From: Paenarthrobacter sp. PH39-S1
Lineage (GTDB): Bacteria; Actinomycetota; Actinomycetes; Actinomycetales; Micrococcaceae
DNA length: 64,000 nucleotides
Direction of reading: 5' to 3'
Assembly: GCF_030063245.1 (NCBI RefSeq)
Contig: NZ_JASISR010000021.1
Location: forward strand, 22,240-86,239
Below the pieces are notes generated by a model. The model was not told where the DNA came from, searched no databases, and saw only the letters and a list, made by a program, of their open reading frames with translations. Positions 36,782 to 46,500 of this stretch are shown here, piece by piece (within the stretch, counting starts at the first letter, position 1; each line of letters begins with the position of its first letter). The position numbers were made by a program, and so were the translations under genes.

Positions 36782-38220
36782 CAGACTCCCTCCACCCTCA
36801 GTACACTCGTTACAGAATTGACGATGTCCAGGCCGGTAATGGCCTGGACGGTTGCCGCCAGCGCGGCCTCGGAGGCGAGATGGGTCACGATCCGCAGTTC
36901 GGCGGAGCCGGGCGTAACGCCCGGGACTTCGCGGTGGATTGTCTGGCGCATTGTTTCAATGGAGACGCGGTTCTCCGCAAAAAGCTGCGCGATCCGGGCC
37001 AGCACTCCGGGCTGGTCCGCGACGTCCAAGCCGACGCAGTAGCTGGTGCGCACCGCGTCGATGCCCAGCGCCGGCACGTGGCCGGTGGTGGTTTCGGTCC
37101 GCCCGGGACCACCGAGCACCAAACGACGCGCCGCCGAGACGACGTCGCCGAGCACGGCGGACGCAGTCGGCGTTCCGCCCGCGCCCTGCCCATAGAACAT
37201 CAGCTCCCCGGCCGACTCGGCCTCGATGAACACCGCATTAAAGGCACCCCGCACGGTGGCCAGCGGGTGTTCACGCGGCAGCAGCGTGGGGTGGACACGC
37301 ACGCACACACCTTCGGTGCCACCGTCGGCCGCTGAAACGCTCAGCTTCTCGGCAATGGCCAACAGTTTAATGACGAAGCCCGCGTCCTTGGCGGCGGCGA
37401 TGTCCGCGGCCGTGACCGAACTGATGCCCTGGCAGTGCACGTTTTCCAGGGCAAATCGGGTGTGAAATGACAGCGAGGCCAGGATCGCGGCCTTCGCGGC
37501 CGCATCATGGCCCTCGACGTCCGCCGTCGGATCCGCCTCGGCGTAGCCCAACCGCTGGGCCTCCTTCAGCGCGTCGTCGAACTGCGCACCGGTGGAGTCC
37601 ATCTGATCAAGGATGAAGTTCGTGGTGCCGTTGACAATGCCAAGCACGCGGGTGATCTTATCCCCGGCCAGGCTGTCGCGGATGGGACGCAGGATCGGAA
37701 CGGCCCCTGCCACGGCCGCCTCATAGGAAAGCTGGACGCCGGCGGCATCGGCCTTCTCATACAGCGTCGGTCCGTCGGCGGCCAGCAGCGCCTTGTTGCC
37801 CGTCACCACACAGGCACCGTGCTCGATGGCGCTCAGAATCAGGGTCCGGGCCGGTTCGATCCCGCCCAGGAGCTCGATGACAATGTCCGCGCTCTTCACC
37901 AGCGCGGCGGCGTCCGTGGTGAACAGTTCCCGCGGCAGCTCCGCGCCGCGCGGCGCGTCGATGGTCCGGACGGCAATACCGGAAAGTTCGAGCCGTGCGC
38001 CGGTGCGGGCGGCCAGTGCGTCCGCGTCCTCGAGCAGGATGCGCGCAACCTGTGAGCCCACGTTGCCGCAGCCCAGCAGTGCGACCTTCAGGGTCTTCAC
38101 GTTCGTTGTCTTCACCTTTTGTGCCTGCACCTTCGGTGATAGTGGTGATGTCTGCTGTGGTGATGTCTGCTGTCGTGATCTCTGCGCGCCCCGGCGCAGG
38201 GAAGTGTCGAGCTCCGTCAA
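36781..38220 (-). CDS. hom: Homoserine dehydrogenase with ACT domain
   Basis: 479 residues. NAD(P) motif [19 protein letters not shown], catalytic region [19 protein letters not shown], and a C-terminal ACT domain (about 395-479, [20 protein letters not shown]) that confers threonine feedback. The TTG start at 38220 lies 4 bp after the lysA stop. It adds about 40 residues containing two QQTSP repeats before the conserved fold. GTG at 38100 would give the usual length of about 439, so the true start is uncertain. Confidence 0.93.
   Translation of the reverse strand: MTELDTSLRRGAQRSRQQTSPQQTSPLSPKVQAQKVKTTNVKTLKVALLGCGNVGSQVARILLEDADALAARTGARLELSGIAVRTIDAPRGAELPRELFTTDAAALVKSADIVIELLGGIEPARTLILSAIEHGACVVTGNKALLAADGPTLYEKADAAGVQLSYEAAVAGAVPILRPIRDSLAGDKITRVLGIVNGTTNFILDQMDSTGAQFDDALKEAQRLGYAEADPTADVEGHDAAAKAAILASLSFHTRFALENVHCQGISSVTAADIAAAKDAGFVIKLLAIAEKLSVSAADGGTEGVCVRVHPTLLPREHPLATVRGAFNAVFIEAESAGELMFYGQGAGGTPTASAVLGDVVSAARRLVLGGPGRTETTTGHVPALGIDAVRTSYCVGLDVADQPGVLARIAQLFAENRVSIETMRQTIHREVPGVTPGSAELRIVTHLASEAALAATVQAITGLDIVNSVTSVLRVEGV
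38144..38173 (-). repeat. 15-bp direct repeat (2 units) near the 5' end of hom
   Basis: Two identical units GGTGATGTCTGCTGT (Gln-Gln-Thr-Ser-Pro on the coding strand) with a diverged third unit to the right. Confidence 0.8.
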
Positions 38221-38224
38221 GGTA

Positions 38225-39919
38225 TTAGGCCCCTAAATCGCGTGCCAGTAAGTCGTCTTCTGTTTCTCCGCGCACTATCAGCCGTGCGGCACCGTCCCGG
38301 ACCGCCACCACCGGTGGCCGGGGAACGTAATTGTAGTTACTGGCCAGTGCCCAGCAGTACGCGCCCGTCCCGGGAACCGCGAGCAGATCCCCCGCTGCGA
38401 CGTCATCGGGCAGATATACATCTCTAACAACAATGTCACCGCTCTCGCAATGTTTGCCCACCACTCGGGACAGTGCAGGCGCTGCCGTCGAGCTGCGGCC
38501 GGCCAGCACCGCCGAATATTCCGCGTCGTAGAGCACCGGTCGGGCGTTATCGCTCATACCGCCGTCCACCGACACATAACGCCTTGGCCGCGTAACCTGA
38601 GCTTGATCAATAGGGGCAGTGGCAGGCATTTCCACGTTAACCGTCTTCAGCGTGCCCGCCTCGTACAGCGTGAAGGTGGTGCTGCCCACGATGGCGCGGC
38701 CCGGTTCGATCGAGATCCGCGGGGCGGTGATATCGAGGGCCGTGCAGGTTTTACGGACGACGGCGGCCATGGCCTGTGCAATCTCGGCGGCCGGGCGCGG
38801 GGTGTCCGCTGCCGTATAGGCGATTCCGTAGCCGCCACCCAGATCCAGCTCCGGCAACGTGATGGCGTACTTGCTCTGCATGCGCGCCAGGAAGGTCAGC
38901 AACCGCTCTGCGGCAAGCTCAAAGCCTTCCGGTTCAAAGATCTGCGACCCGATGTGGCAATGCAGTCCGAGCAGTTCGATACCCGGAGCCGCTGCCGCCA
39001 TCGCCACGGCCTGTTCCGCAGCGCTCATTGCCTCGGGGCCACCCCATGCAGCGGACAGGCCTTGTGTAGCTGAGGTAGCCGCGGTGGGGCCGATTCCCGA
39101 ATTTCGCCCCGTCCCGGGCACGTCAGATACCGGTGAATCTGCGGCCATGGAGAGGCCGAACTTCTGGTCCTCGTGGGCGGTGGCGATGAATTCGTGCGTA
39201 TGTGCGTGTACTCCAGGGGTCAGCCGCAGCAGCACCTTCGCACGCTCGCCGCGTCCGCCGGCGATGGCCGCCAGCCGCTCCAGCTCGGGCAGGCTGTCCA
39301 CCACGATGCGGCCCAGCTTCATGTCCAGCGCACGGTTGATCTCGGCGTCGGACTTGTTATTGCCGTGGAGGCCCAGCTTGTTTCCGCTCAGCCCGGCGCG
39401 CGCCGCCACGGCCAGCTCACCGCCAGAGCAGGTGTCCAGGCGCAGGCCCTCGCTGTCCACCCAGCGGGCGATCTCGATGCTCAGGAACGCCTTGCCCGCG
39501 TAATAGACGTCCACCCCGCCGCAGATGTCCGCGAAGGCGGCCTCAAAGGAATCCTTGAAATCCCGGGCACGCCGGCGGAAGTCCGCCTCGGAGACCACAA
39601 AGAGCGGCGTCCCGAATTCCTTTTTCAGGTCCGCCACGGTGACCCCCGCCGCGGTGAGCTGACCATCAGACCCCCGGACGACGTCGTGCGCCCACATCAC
39701 CGGCGTGAGCTCGTTGACGTCAGTCGGGTACGGCAGCCAAGCCGGCGCCAGCTCGGACCCGGACGATGCCCGATTCACAGGCATTGTCGGATCAGGCATT
39801 GTCGGATCAGCCACTGTCGGATCAGGCGCTGTCGGATCAGGCGCTGTCGGATCAGGCGCTGTCGGATCAGGCGCTGTCGGCACTGGCACTGCCGGATTCA
39901 CGGATATCCCCTCAGCCAT
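38225..39919 (-). CDS. lysA: Diaminopimelate decarboxylase
   Basis: 564 residues. PLP lysine in VDVYYAGKAFLSIEIA, HGNNKSDAEI, the LGLHCHIGSQIFEP loop, GGGYGIAYT and the substrate Cys motif as HCESGDIV. It catalyses the last step of lysine synthesis. It is about 100 residues longer than usual, from an N-terminal PDPTA repeat (about 7-46) and a Gly/Ser-rich insertion in the barrel (around 275-300). It sits between argS (6 bp upstream) and hom (4 bp downstream). Confidence 0.95.
   Translation of the reverse strand: MAEGISVNPAVPVPTAPDPTAPDPTAPDPTAPDPTVADPTMPDPTMPVNRASSGSELAPAWLPYPTDVNELTPVMWAHDVVRGSDGQLTAAGVTVADLKKEFGTPLFVVSEADFRRRARDFKDSFEAAFADICGGVDVYYAGKAFLSIEIARWVDSEGLRLDTCSGGELAVAARAGLSGNKLGLHGNNKSDAEINRALDMKLGRIVVDSLPELERLAAIAGGRGERAKVLLRLTPGVHAHTHEFIATAHEDQKFGLSMAADSPVSDVPGTGRNSGIGPTAATSATQGLSAAWGGPEAMSAAEQAVAMAAAAPGIELLGLHCHIGSQIFEPEGFELAAERLLTFLARMQSKYAITLPELDLGGGYGIAYTAADTPRPAAEIAQAMAAVVRKTCTALDITAPRISIEPGRAIVGSTTFTLYEAGTLKTVNVEMPATAPIDQAQVTRPRRYVSVDGGMSDNARPVLYDAEYSAVLAGRSSTAAPALSRVVGKHCESGDIVVRDVYLPDDVAAGDLLAVPGTGAYCWALASNYNYVPRPPVVAVRDGAARLIVRGETEDDLLARDLGA
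39781..39900 (-). repeat. 15-bp tandem array (8 units) in the 5' end of lysA
   Basis: Plus-strand unit GCGCTGTCGGATCAG (three perfect copies) with flanking variants GCATTGTCGGATCAG (two) and CCACTGTCGGATCAG, plus two diverged end units. It codes for Pro-Asp-Pro-Thr-Ala/Met/Val. Confidence 0.95.
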
Positions 39920-39925
39920 GGCCGG

Positions 39926-41572
39926 TTACATCCGCTCCGGCGCCGAAACACCGAGCAGGCCCAGGCCATTGGCGAGCACCTGCTCCGTGGCGTCATTGAG
40001 CCACAGGCGCGTGCGATTGATATCGGTGATCTCCGCATCGCCCACCGGCGCGACGCGGCAGACGTCATACCAGCGGTGGTACGAACCGGCAATGACTTCC
40101 AGGTGCCGGGCTACGCGGTGCGGCTCGCGGAACCGCGCAGCGTCGGCGACGACGGACGGGTAGGCGCCCAGCCGGGCCAACAATTCTGACTCCGTCGCAT
40201 GGTTCAGTGCGCCGGCGTCGAACGCCGTCCGCTGCACCCCGGCAGCCCCGGCATTACGCGCCACCGCGCTCGTGCGGGCGTGCGCATACTGGACGTAGAA
40301 GACCGGATTTTCATTCGTGTTCTTCTGCAGCACCTCGGGCTCCAGAGACATTGGCGAATTGGCCGGTGAGCGGCCCAGCGAGTATCGCAGCGCGTCGGCG
40401 CCGAGCCAGTCCAGCAGATCCCGCAGCTCCACTATATTGCCGGCGCGCTTGGACAGCCGCGCACCGTTGACCGAGACCATCTGCCCGATCAGCACCTCAA
40501 TGTTGACGTCCGGATCATCCCCCGCACAGGCCGCAATGGCCTTGAGTCGGCCGATGTATCCGTGGTGGTCGGCGCCCAGCAGGTAAATTTTCTCCGTGAA
40601 GCCGCGGTCCTTCTTCGACAGGTAATACGCGGCATCGGCGGCGAAATACGTCGGCTCGCCGTTGGCCCGAATCAGCACCCTGTCCTTGTCGTCGCCGAAA
40701 TCCGTAGTGCGCAGCCAGACCGCGCCCTCTTCGTCAAAAACGTGGCCCTGGACGCGCAGCCGGTCCACCGCCGCCTCGATGGCGCCATTGTGCAGATTCT
40801 GCTCGGCAAAGTAAACGTCGAATTCCACCCCGAAATCTGCCAGTGTTTCCCGGATATCCGCCATCTGCGCCTGGTAGGCGGCGGCGCGCACCACCGGCAG
40901 CGCCGCTTCGTCGGTCAGCTCGCGGATACCCGGATGGGCGGTGAGCACCTGCTTGGCCAGATCGTCAATGTAACGGCCCGGGTAGCCTCCCTCCGGCGTC
41001 GGCTTTCCCTGGATGGAAGCCAGCACGGAAGCGCCGAAATTATTCATCTGGGAGCCTGCATCATTGATGTAGTACTCCTTGGTCACCTGCGCGCCGCTGG
41101 CTGCCAGCACGCGGGCAATGGAATCGCCGACGGCGGCCCAACGGGTATGCGCCAGGTGCAGCGGACCGGTGGGGTTAGCTGAGACGAACTCCATATTAAT
41201 AACGTGGCCGGCCAGCGCATCGTTCACGCCGTAGTCGTGCCCAGCCTCCACGATGGCCTTCGCCAGGGCGCCGGCAGCGGCGGCTTCCACCGTGATGTTC
41301 AGAAATCCGGGGCCGGCGATTTCCACTTTGGCCACGCCCGCGATGTCCGCCAGCCGCGTGCTGAGAATTTCGGCAACCTTCCGCGGCGGAATACCCGCCG
41401 GCTTGGCCAGCTGCAGGGCGATGCTGGTGGCCCAATCGCCGTGCTCACGGCTCTTCGGGCGCTCCACCCGTACCTCATCGGGGACGGCTCCGGTCGGGAC
41501 GATCAGGTCACCGGCGTCGACGGCGGCTTTGAGGCAGGCGGTAATGGCGGCAGAAAGTTCTTCAGGAGTCAC
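39926..41572 (-). CDS. argS: Arginyl-tRNA synthetase
   Basis: 548 residues, class I. The HIGH-like motif reads HLAHTRWA, KMSK-like reads ARLSKRAGN, the N-terminal Add-1 domain starts MTPEELSAAITACLKAA, and the DALR anticodon-binding domain ends GLLGVSAPERM. It charges tRNA-Arg; a tRNA-Arg(CCG) gene lies 1.8 kb away. First gene of the argS-lysA-hom-thrC-thrB unit, with a 14-bp repeat array in its upstream region. Confidence 0.97.
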   Translation of the reverse strand: MTPEELSAAITACLKAAVDAGDLIVPTGAVPDEVRVERPKSREHGDWATSIALQLAKPAGIPPRKVAEILSTRLADIAGVAKVEIAGPGFLNITVEAAAAGALAKAIVEAGHDYGVNDALAGHVINMEFVSANPTGPLHLAHTRWAAVGDSIARVLAASGAQVTKEYYINDAGSQMNNFGASVLASIQGKPTPEGGYPGRYIDDLAKQVLTAHPGIRELTDEAALPVVRAAAYQAQMADIRETLADFGVEFDVYFAEQNLHNGAIEAAVDRLRVQGHVFDEEGAVWLRTTDFGDDKDRVLIRANGEPTYFAADAAYYLSKKDRGFTEKIYLLGADHHGYIGRLKAIAACAGDDPDVNIEVLIGQMVSVNGARLSKRAGNIVELRDLLDWLGADALRYSLGRSPANSPMSLEPEVLQKNTNENPVFYVQYAHARTSAVARNAGAAGVQRTAFDAGALNHATESELLARLGAYPSVVADAARFREPHRVARHLEVIAGSYHRWYDVCRVAPVGDAEITDINRTRLWLNDATEQVLANGLGLLGVSAPERM

Positions 41573-41673
41573 CTGTCAATCATAGGGTGGGCCGTCCTGG
41601 CGCCCGTAATCGCGTCTGTTCCTGCGGATGGCCTCGACAGCGGCGGTGTCAAAGCGTCTGCTCTACGTCGAAA

Positions 41674-41757
41674 GTACGGCGGCGAATGTACGGCCGGGAA
41701 CGTACGGCCGGGAACGTAAGGCGGCGAATGTACGGCCGGGAACGTACGGCCGGGCTG
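41674..41757. repeat. Non-coding 14-bp tandem array (6 units) upstream of argS
   Basis: Unit GTACGGCCGGGAAC (three exact copies) with variants GTACGGCGGCGAAT, GTAAGGCGGCGAAT and GTACGGCCGGGCTG. It lies 102 bp upstream of the argS start in a 310-bp gap between argS and the MFS gene. Nothing else is recognisable in that gap. The unit contains the self-complementary core CGGCCG. Confidence 0.93.
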
Positions 41758-41882
41758 CCGCGGACCCGGTGGCCGTACTTCTATCCGAGGTCACCAGCTC
41801 CTCCAGGCATGGCAGGCAGCGGCGCCACGCCTTCAAGGGTTCTGCTTTCACACGTCCCGGGGACACAAGCTAACAACGCTGG

Positions 41883-43154
41883 TCAGCCCACAGGGACTGC
41901 TTCGTCCTCCAGGTACCGCGGCTTGCAGGCGAAAAAGGCCCCGCTGACCAGCAGTAACAGTGTGCCGAAGAGAAACAGAAAGGGAACCAGCCAGCTCCCC
42001 GTTCCTTCGTGCAGCATGCCGAAGAACAGCGGTCCAGTACACGCCAGTGCGTAACCGGCACCTTGGCTGAACCCGGAGAGAGCCCCGGCACCGGCCCGGG
42101 TTCTGGTTCTGTGGTTGATCAGCAGCAAGGACAGCGGGAAGGTCCCCGGGCCCATGCCGGCCAACACGACCCACAGCCAGGTCCCGGTAGCGGGCGCCAG
42201 CAGCAGGCCGAGATACCCGCCGGCAAAGCAGCCTAAAAACACCAGTACCAGCGGAAACGGATTCTTCATTCGTGAGGCAACGAGCGGCACCAGCAGGCTC
42301 AGCGGCAGGCCGACGCCGGCGAAGAGAGCGAGCATACTGCCAGCCTCCGCCCTGCCGAGCCCCGCGTCGGTCAAAATCCCCGGCAGCCAAGCGAACATGG
42401 CATACGTGTTCAGCGATGTGCAGCCGAACATCAGCGTCAGGCCGATGGCCAGGGGCGAGCGCCAGGAACGGATTTTGGTCACCCTGACGATGGCGGCCGA
42501 CTTACCGGCCGTCGCGCTGCCCTGGCGGGTGGAGGCCGCTTCCGGGGAAACCGGCGCCACGGCGGCACCCGGCGGCACTCGATTCGGTTTGTGCCCGATC
42601 AGCATGACCAGCCAGGGCACCGCAGCCATGACATTGACGCCGGCCCAGAGCGCCAGGGAAAACTGCCAACCCGCCGCGTCCGCCACCGGCACGGCCAGCT
42701 GAGCGGGCAAAGCGGTACCCGCACTCAACACGGTGACATACAGGGCCGTCATCAGGCCGATCCGATCCGGAAAATACTGCTTGACCAGGGGCGGCAGCAG
42801 CACGTTTCCCGCGCCCAGTCCGGCCAGGGCAATTACGGAAAAAAGCAAAAACAGTCCAGTGCTGGGTACCAGCACCCGGCAGATCTGGCCGACAATGGCG
42901 ACAAACATGGCAATAACTGTCAGCCTCTCCAGGCTGGCCCATCTGATGACATACGGCGTCAGGAAACCGAACACGGCGAAGGCAGCTGTGGGCAGCATAC
43001 CCAGCACGCCGATCACCGAGGCATTCAGCGGCAGATCGTGGTCAATCGTTGACACCAGGGGTGGAACAACTGTCACGGCGGTGCGGAGCGTCAGTGCGAC
43101 CAGCAATATCCCTGCCACGAGCAGCCAGCGGGAGCGAATTCCTTTGTTTACCAC
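41883..43154 (-). CDS. MFS transporter, CynX/NimT (cyanate permease-like) family
   Basis: 423 residues, 12 predicted transmembrane segments. The family-typical first helix region is LLVAGILLVALTLRTAVTVVPPL, followed by DLPLNASVIGVLGMLPTAAFA. The central cytoplasmic loop (about 195-225) is Pro/Ala-rich. Substrate unknown; relatives carry cyanate or nitroimidazoles. The start is GTG at 43154. Single gene, upstream of and divergent from the tRNA-Arg gene. Confidence 0.87.
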   Translation of the reverse strand: MVNKGIRSRWLLVAGILLVALTLRTAVTVVPPLVSTIDHDLPLNASVIGVLGMLPTAAFAVFGFLTPYVIRWASLERLTVIAMFVAIVGQICRVLVPSTGLFLLFSVIALAGLGAGNVLLPPLVKQYFPDRIGLMTALYVTVLSAGTALPAQLAVPVADAAGWQFSLALWAGVNVMAAVPWLVMLIGHKPNRVPPGAAVAPVSPEAASTRQGSATAGKSAAIVRVTKIRSWRSPLAIGLTLMFGCTSLNTYAMFAWLPGILTDAGLGRAEAGSMLALFAGVGLPLSLLVPLVASRMKNPFPLVLVFLGCFAGGYLGLLLAPATGTWLWVVLAGMGPGTFPLSLLLINHRTRTRAGAGALSGFSQGAGYALACTGPLFFGMLHEGTGSWLVPFLFLFGTLLLLVSGAFFACKPRYLEDEAVPVG

Positions 43155-43272
43155 GCCCTAGACGTTACCCGGGATCCGGACGTCTCCCCTTCCTGTCCGT
43201 TCCCCACGCCATCTCCGGCCCCCGCCGTAACCGCTGCACCCGTCTTCGGGAGACGCCGTCGTCCGCGTTTCT

Positions 43273-43300
43273 TTGCACCGTCCGCACCTGATAAACTAAT
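43273..43300 (+). promoter_or_regulatory. Possible promoter of tRNA-Arg
   Basis: TTGCAC (43273-43278) and ACTAAT (43295-43300) are spaced 16 bp, about 30 bp before the mature tRNA 5' end. Overlapping TAAACT offers another -10. Confidence 0.3.
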
Positions 43301-43331
43301 TCAGTTCCCGCAGGTGGCTCACAGTCACCTT

Positions 43332-43404
43332 GCCTTCGTAGCTCAGGGGATAGAGCGTCCGCCTCCGGAGCGGAAGGTCGTAGGTTCGAATCCTATCGAG
43401 GGCA
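43332..43404 (+). tRNA. tRNA-Arg (anticodon CCG)
   Basis: The acceptor arms GCCTTCG and CGAGGGC pair (one G-U) with discriminator A. The D-arm has GTAGCTCAGGGGATAGAGC, the anticodon loop CTCCGGA gives anticodon CCG (reads CGG), and the T-arm is GGTTCGAATCC. CCA is not encoded. Confidence 0.95.
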
Positions 43405-43429
43405 CGACAGAAGTCCGCAGTCAGAATGA

Positions 43430-43461
43430 CCCCGCCAGTTCACCGAACCGGCGGGGTTTTT
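43430..43461 (+). terminator. Intrinsic terminator after tRNA-Arg
   Basis: The stem CCCCGCC (43430-43436) / GGCGGGG (43450-43456), extended by GTTC/GAAC, is followed by TTTTT. Confidence 0.85.
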
Positions 43462-43588
43462 CGCGCCCAGCCCCAACTAGGTCGCACTTGTGGCACTCAA
43501 AACGCGGAATGGATGCGCTATCTGCTACTTAGTTGGGTCGGAGGCTGGGTCAGCGATTGGCGGAGACGGCCGATAAACTGGAGGCACA

Positions 43589-46500
43589 ATGACTTTGACT
43601 ATCCAGTACCCGCCCGAGCTGCCGGTCTCGGAGCGCCGCGAGGATCTCATGGCCGCCATCGCTGCCAATCAGGTCACCATTATCGCCGGGGAAACCGGAT
43701 CGGGGAAGACCACCCAGATTCCCAAGATGTGCCTGGAACTGGGGCTTGCGGAGAAGGGTCTGATCGGCCATACGCAGCCGCGTCGGCTCGCCGCGCGGAC
43801 AGTTGCGGAGCGGATCGCGAGCGAACTCGACGTCGAATTGGGCGCCGAGGTGGGTTTTCAGGTCCGTTTCACCGGCCATGTCGGCCCGCAGACGAAGATC
43901 AAGCTGATGACGGATGGGATCCTGCTGGCGGAGATCCAGCGCGACCGGCTGCTGCGCCGCTATTCGACCCTGATCATCGACGAGGCGCACGAGCGCAGCC
44001 TGAACATCGATTTCATCCTGGGCTATCTTAAGCAGATTCTGCCCAAGCGGCCGGATCTGAAGGTCGTCATCACCTCTGCCACGATTGATCCGCAGCGCTT
44101 CGCGGCGCACTTCGCCACCGCGGCGGGTCCCGCTCCGATCGTCGAGGTGTCCGGGCGAACGTATCCGGTGGAAATCCGGTACCGCCCGCTGAGCGGTCCG
44201 GCGATGGAGGACGACGACGCCGACGCCACCGATGAGGGCAACAGTGAGGACCGCGACCCGCTGGACGCCGTCTGTGACGCAGTGGATGAACTGGCCAAGG
44301 AGGCGCCGGGCGATGTCCTGATTTTCTTTTCCGGCGAACGCGAGATCCGCGATGCGGCCGAGGCTCTACGCGGCCGGGCCAAATCAGCCCCGCTGAACTC
44401 CGGGTTGCGGGAGACGGAGATCCTGCCGCTCTTTGCCCGCCTTTCCCTCGCCGAGCAGCATGCGGTGTTCACGCCGGGGAAAGGCGCCAAGGCCCGGCGC
44501 CGGATTGTGCTGGCCACGAACGTGGCGGAAACCTCCCTGACGGTCCCCGGCATTAAGTACGTCATCGATCCCGGCACGGCGCGCATCTCACGCTATTCGC
44601 ACCGCACCAAGGTCCAGCGGCTGCCGATTGAAAAGGTCAGCCAGGCCTCGGCGAACCAGCGTTCGGGCCGGTGCGGCCGTGTTTCCGACGGCATCTGCAT
44701 CCGGCTGTACTCGGAGGAGGATTTCGCCAGCCGGCGCGAATTCACCGACCCGGAGATTTTGCGCACCAACCTCGCAGCGGTCATTTTGCAGATGACCTCC
44801 ATGGGGGTTGCCCAGGGCCCCAAGGACGTAGCGGATTTCCCCTTCGTGGAGCCGCCGGATTCGAAGGCCATTGCCGACGGCGTCACCTTGTTGCGCGAGC
44901 TCGGCGCCGTCACCGCCCAGGGCGCCATCACCGCCGTCGGCCGTCAGCTCGCACAGCTGCCGGTGGATCCCCGGCTGGGACGGATGATTGTGGAGGCCGG
45001 GAAGCGCGGCTGTGCACGCGAGGTGATGATTCTCGCCGCCGCACTGACCATCCAGGATCCGCGGGAGCGCCCGCAGGCCGAGAGTGGAAAGCAGCAGCTG
45101 GCCGCTGAAAAGCACAAGCGGTTTACCGACGAGATCTCCGACTTCACGGGCTTTCTGAACCTCTGGCGGTATCTGCAGGCGAAGCAGGAGGAGCTTTCTT
45201 CCACAGCCTTCCGCCGGCTTTGCAAGGCCGAGTTCATTAATTTCCTGCGCGTCCGCGAATGGCAGGATCTCTTCGCCCAATTGCGCCAGCTGGCCAAACC
45301 TCTCGGGATTGCGCTGGCCCCAGGTGACGTGGACGCCGTGGGACAGCACACCGATATCCACATCAGCCTGCTGGCCGGATTGCTCAGCCACATCGGTCTC
45401 TACGATCCACGCAAACGCGAATACGCCGGCGCCCGCGGCTCCCGTTTCGCCATCTTCCCTGGCTCCGCGCTGTTCAAAAAGTCCCCGGACTGGGTGATGG
45501 CTGCCGAGCTGGTGGAAACCTCACGTCTGTGGGCCCGCGTTGCCGCAAAGTTTGACCCGCTCTGGGCCGAGCAGGTGGCACCTGATTTAGTCAAGCGCAG
45601 CTTCAGCGAGCCGCACTGGTCCAAGAAAATGGGCTCCGTCATGGCGTACGAGAAGGTGACGCTCTACGGCGTCCCGATCGTCCCGCAGCGCCGGATCAAC
45701 TACGGCCGCATCGATGCCGAACTCAGCCGGGAGCTGTTCATCCGTCATGCGCTGGTGGAGGGGGATTGGAACACGCATCATAAGTTCTTCCATCGAAATC
45801 AGGCGCTGCTGGCCGAGGTCGAAGAGCTGGAAACGCGGATGCGCCGCCGGGACCTGCGCGTGGACGACGAGACGCTCTTCGCCTTCTACGATGAGCGCGT
45901 CGGGTCCGAGGTGGTCTCCGAGCGGCACTTTGACAAGTGGTGGAAAGCCACGCGGCAGGATCATCCCACGCTGCTGGACTTCGATCCTGACGTGCTGATG
46001 GCCGACGACGCCGCCGGCCTCGACGAGGCGGCCTTCCCCAAGGTCTGGCGGCAGGGCGGTTTCGAATTCCCGCTCTCCTACGAGTTCCATCCCACTGCTC
46101 CCGGCTCGGCCCCGAATCCTTCCGACGGCGTGACTGCCCAGGTACCGGTTTTGTTCCTGAACCAGCTCACCGAGGCACCTTTCCGCTGGCAGATTCCCGG
46201 CCTCCGAGCGGAACTGGTCACGGCGCTGATCAAGTCCCTGCCCAAACAGATCAGGAAGAATTTCATCCCGGCTCCGGACGTTGCACGAGCCGCCACCGCT
46301 GCGCTCACCGCGGACTTCGACCCGGCCACGGAAACCCTGGAGCCCTCCCTGGAACTGGCCTTGCGCCGGCTCAAGGGACACGTCATTCCACCGGGATCGT
46401 GGAACTGGGACACCGTTCCGGTGCATCTGCGGATGACCTTCCAGGTGGTGGACCGCAACGGCCGGATCCTCGGCGAAGGTACTGATCTGGCCCGGCTGCA

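Noticed and set aside
38225..39925. Lysine riboswitch before lysA
   Set aside because: lysA starts 6 bp after argS, so there is no room for a leader. Nothing resembling the aptamer is upstream of argS.
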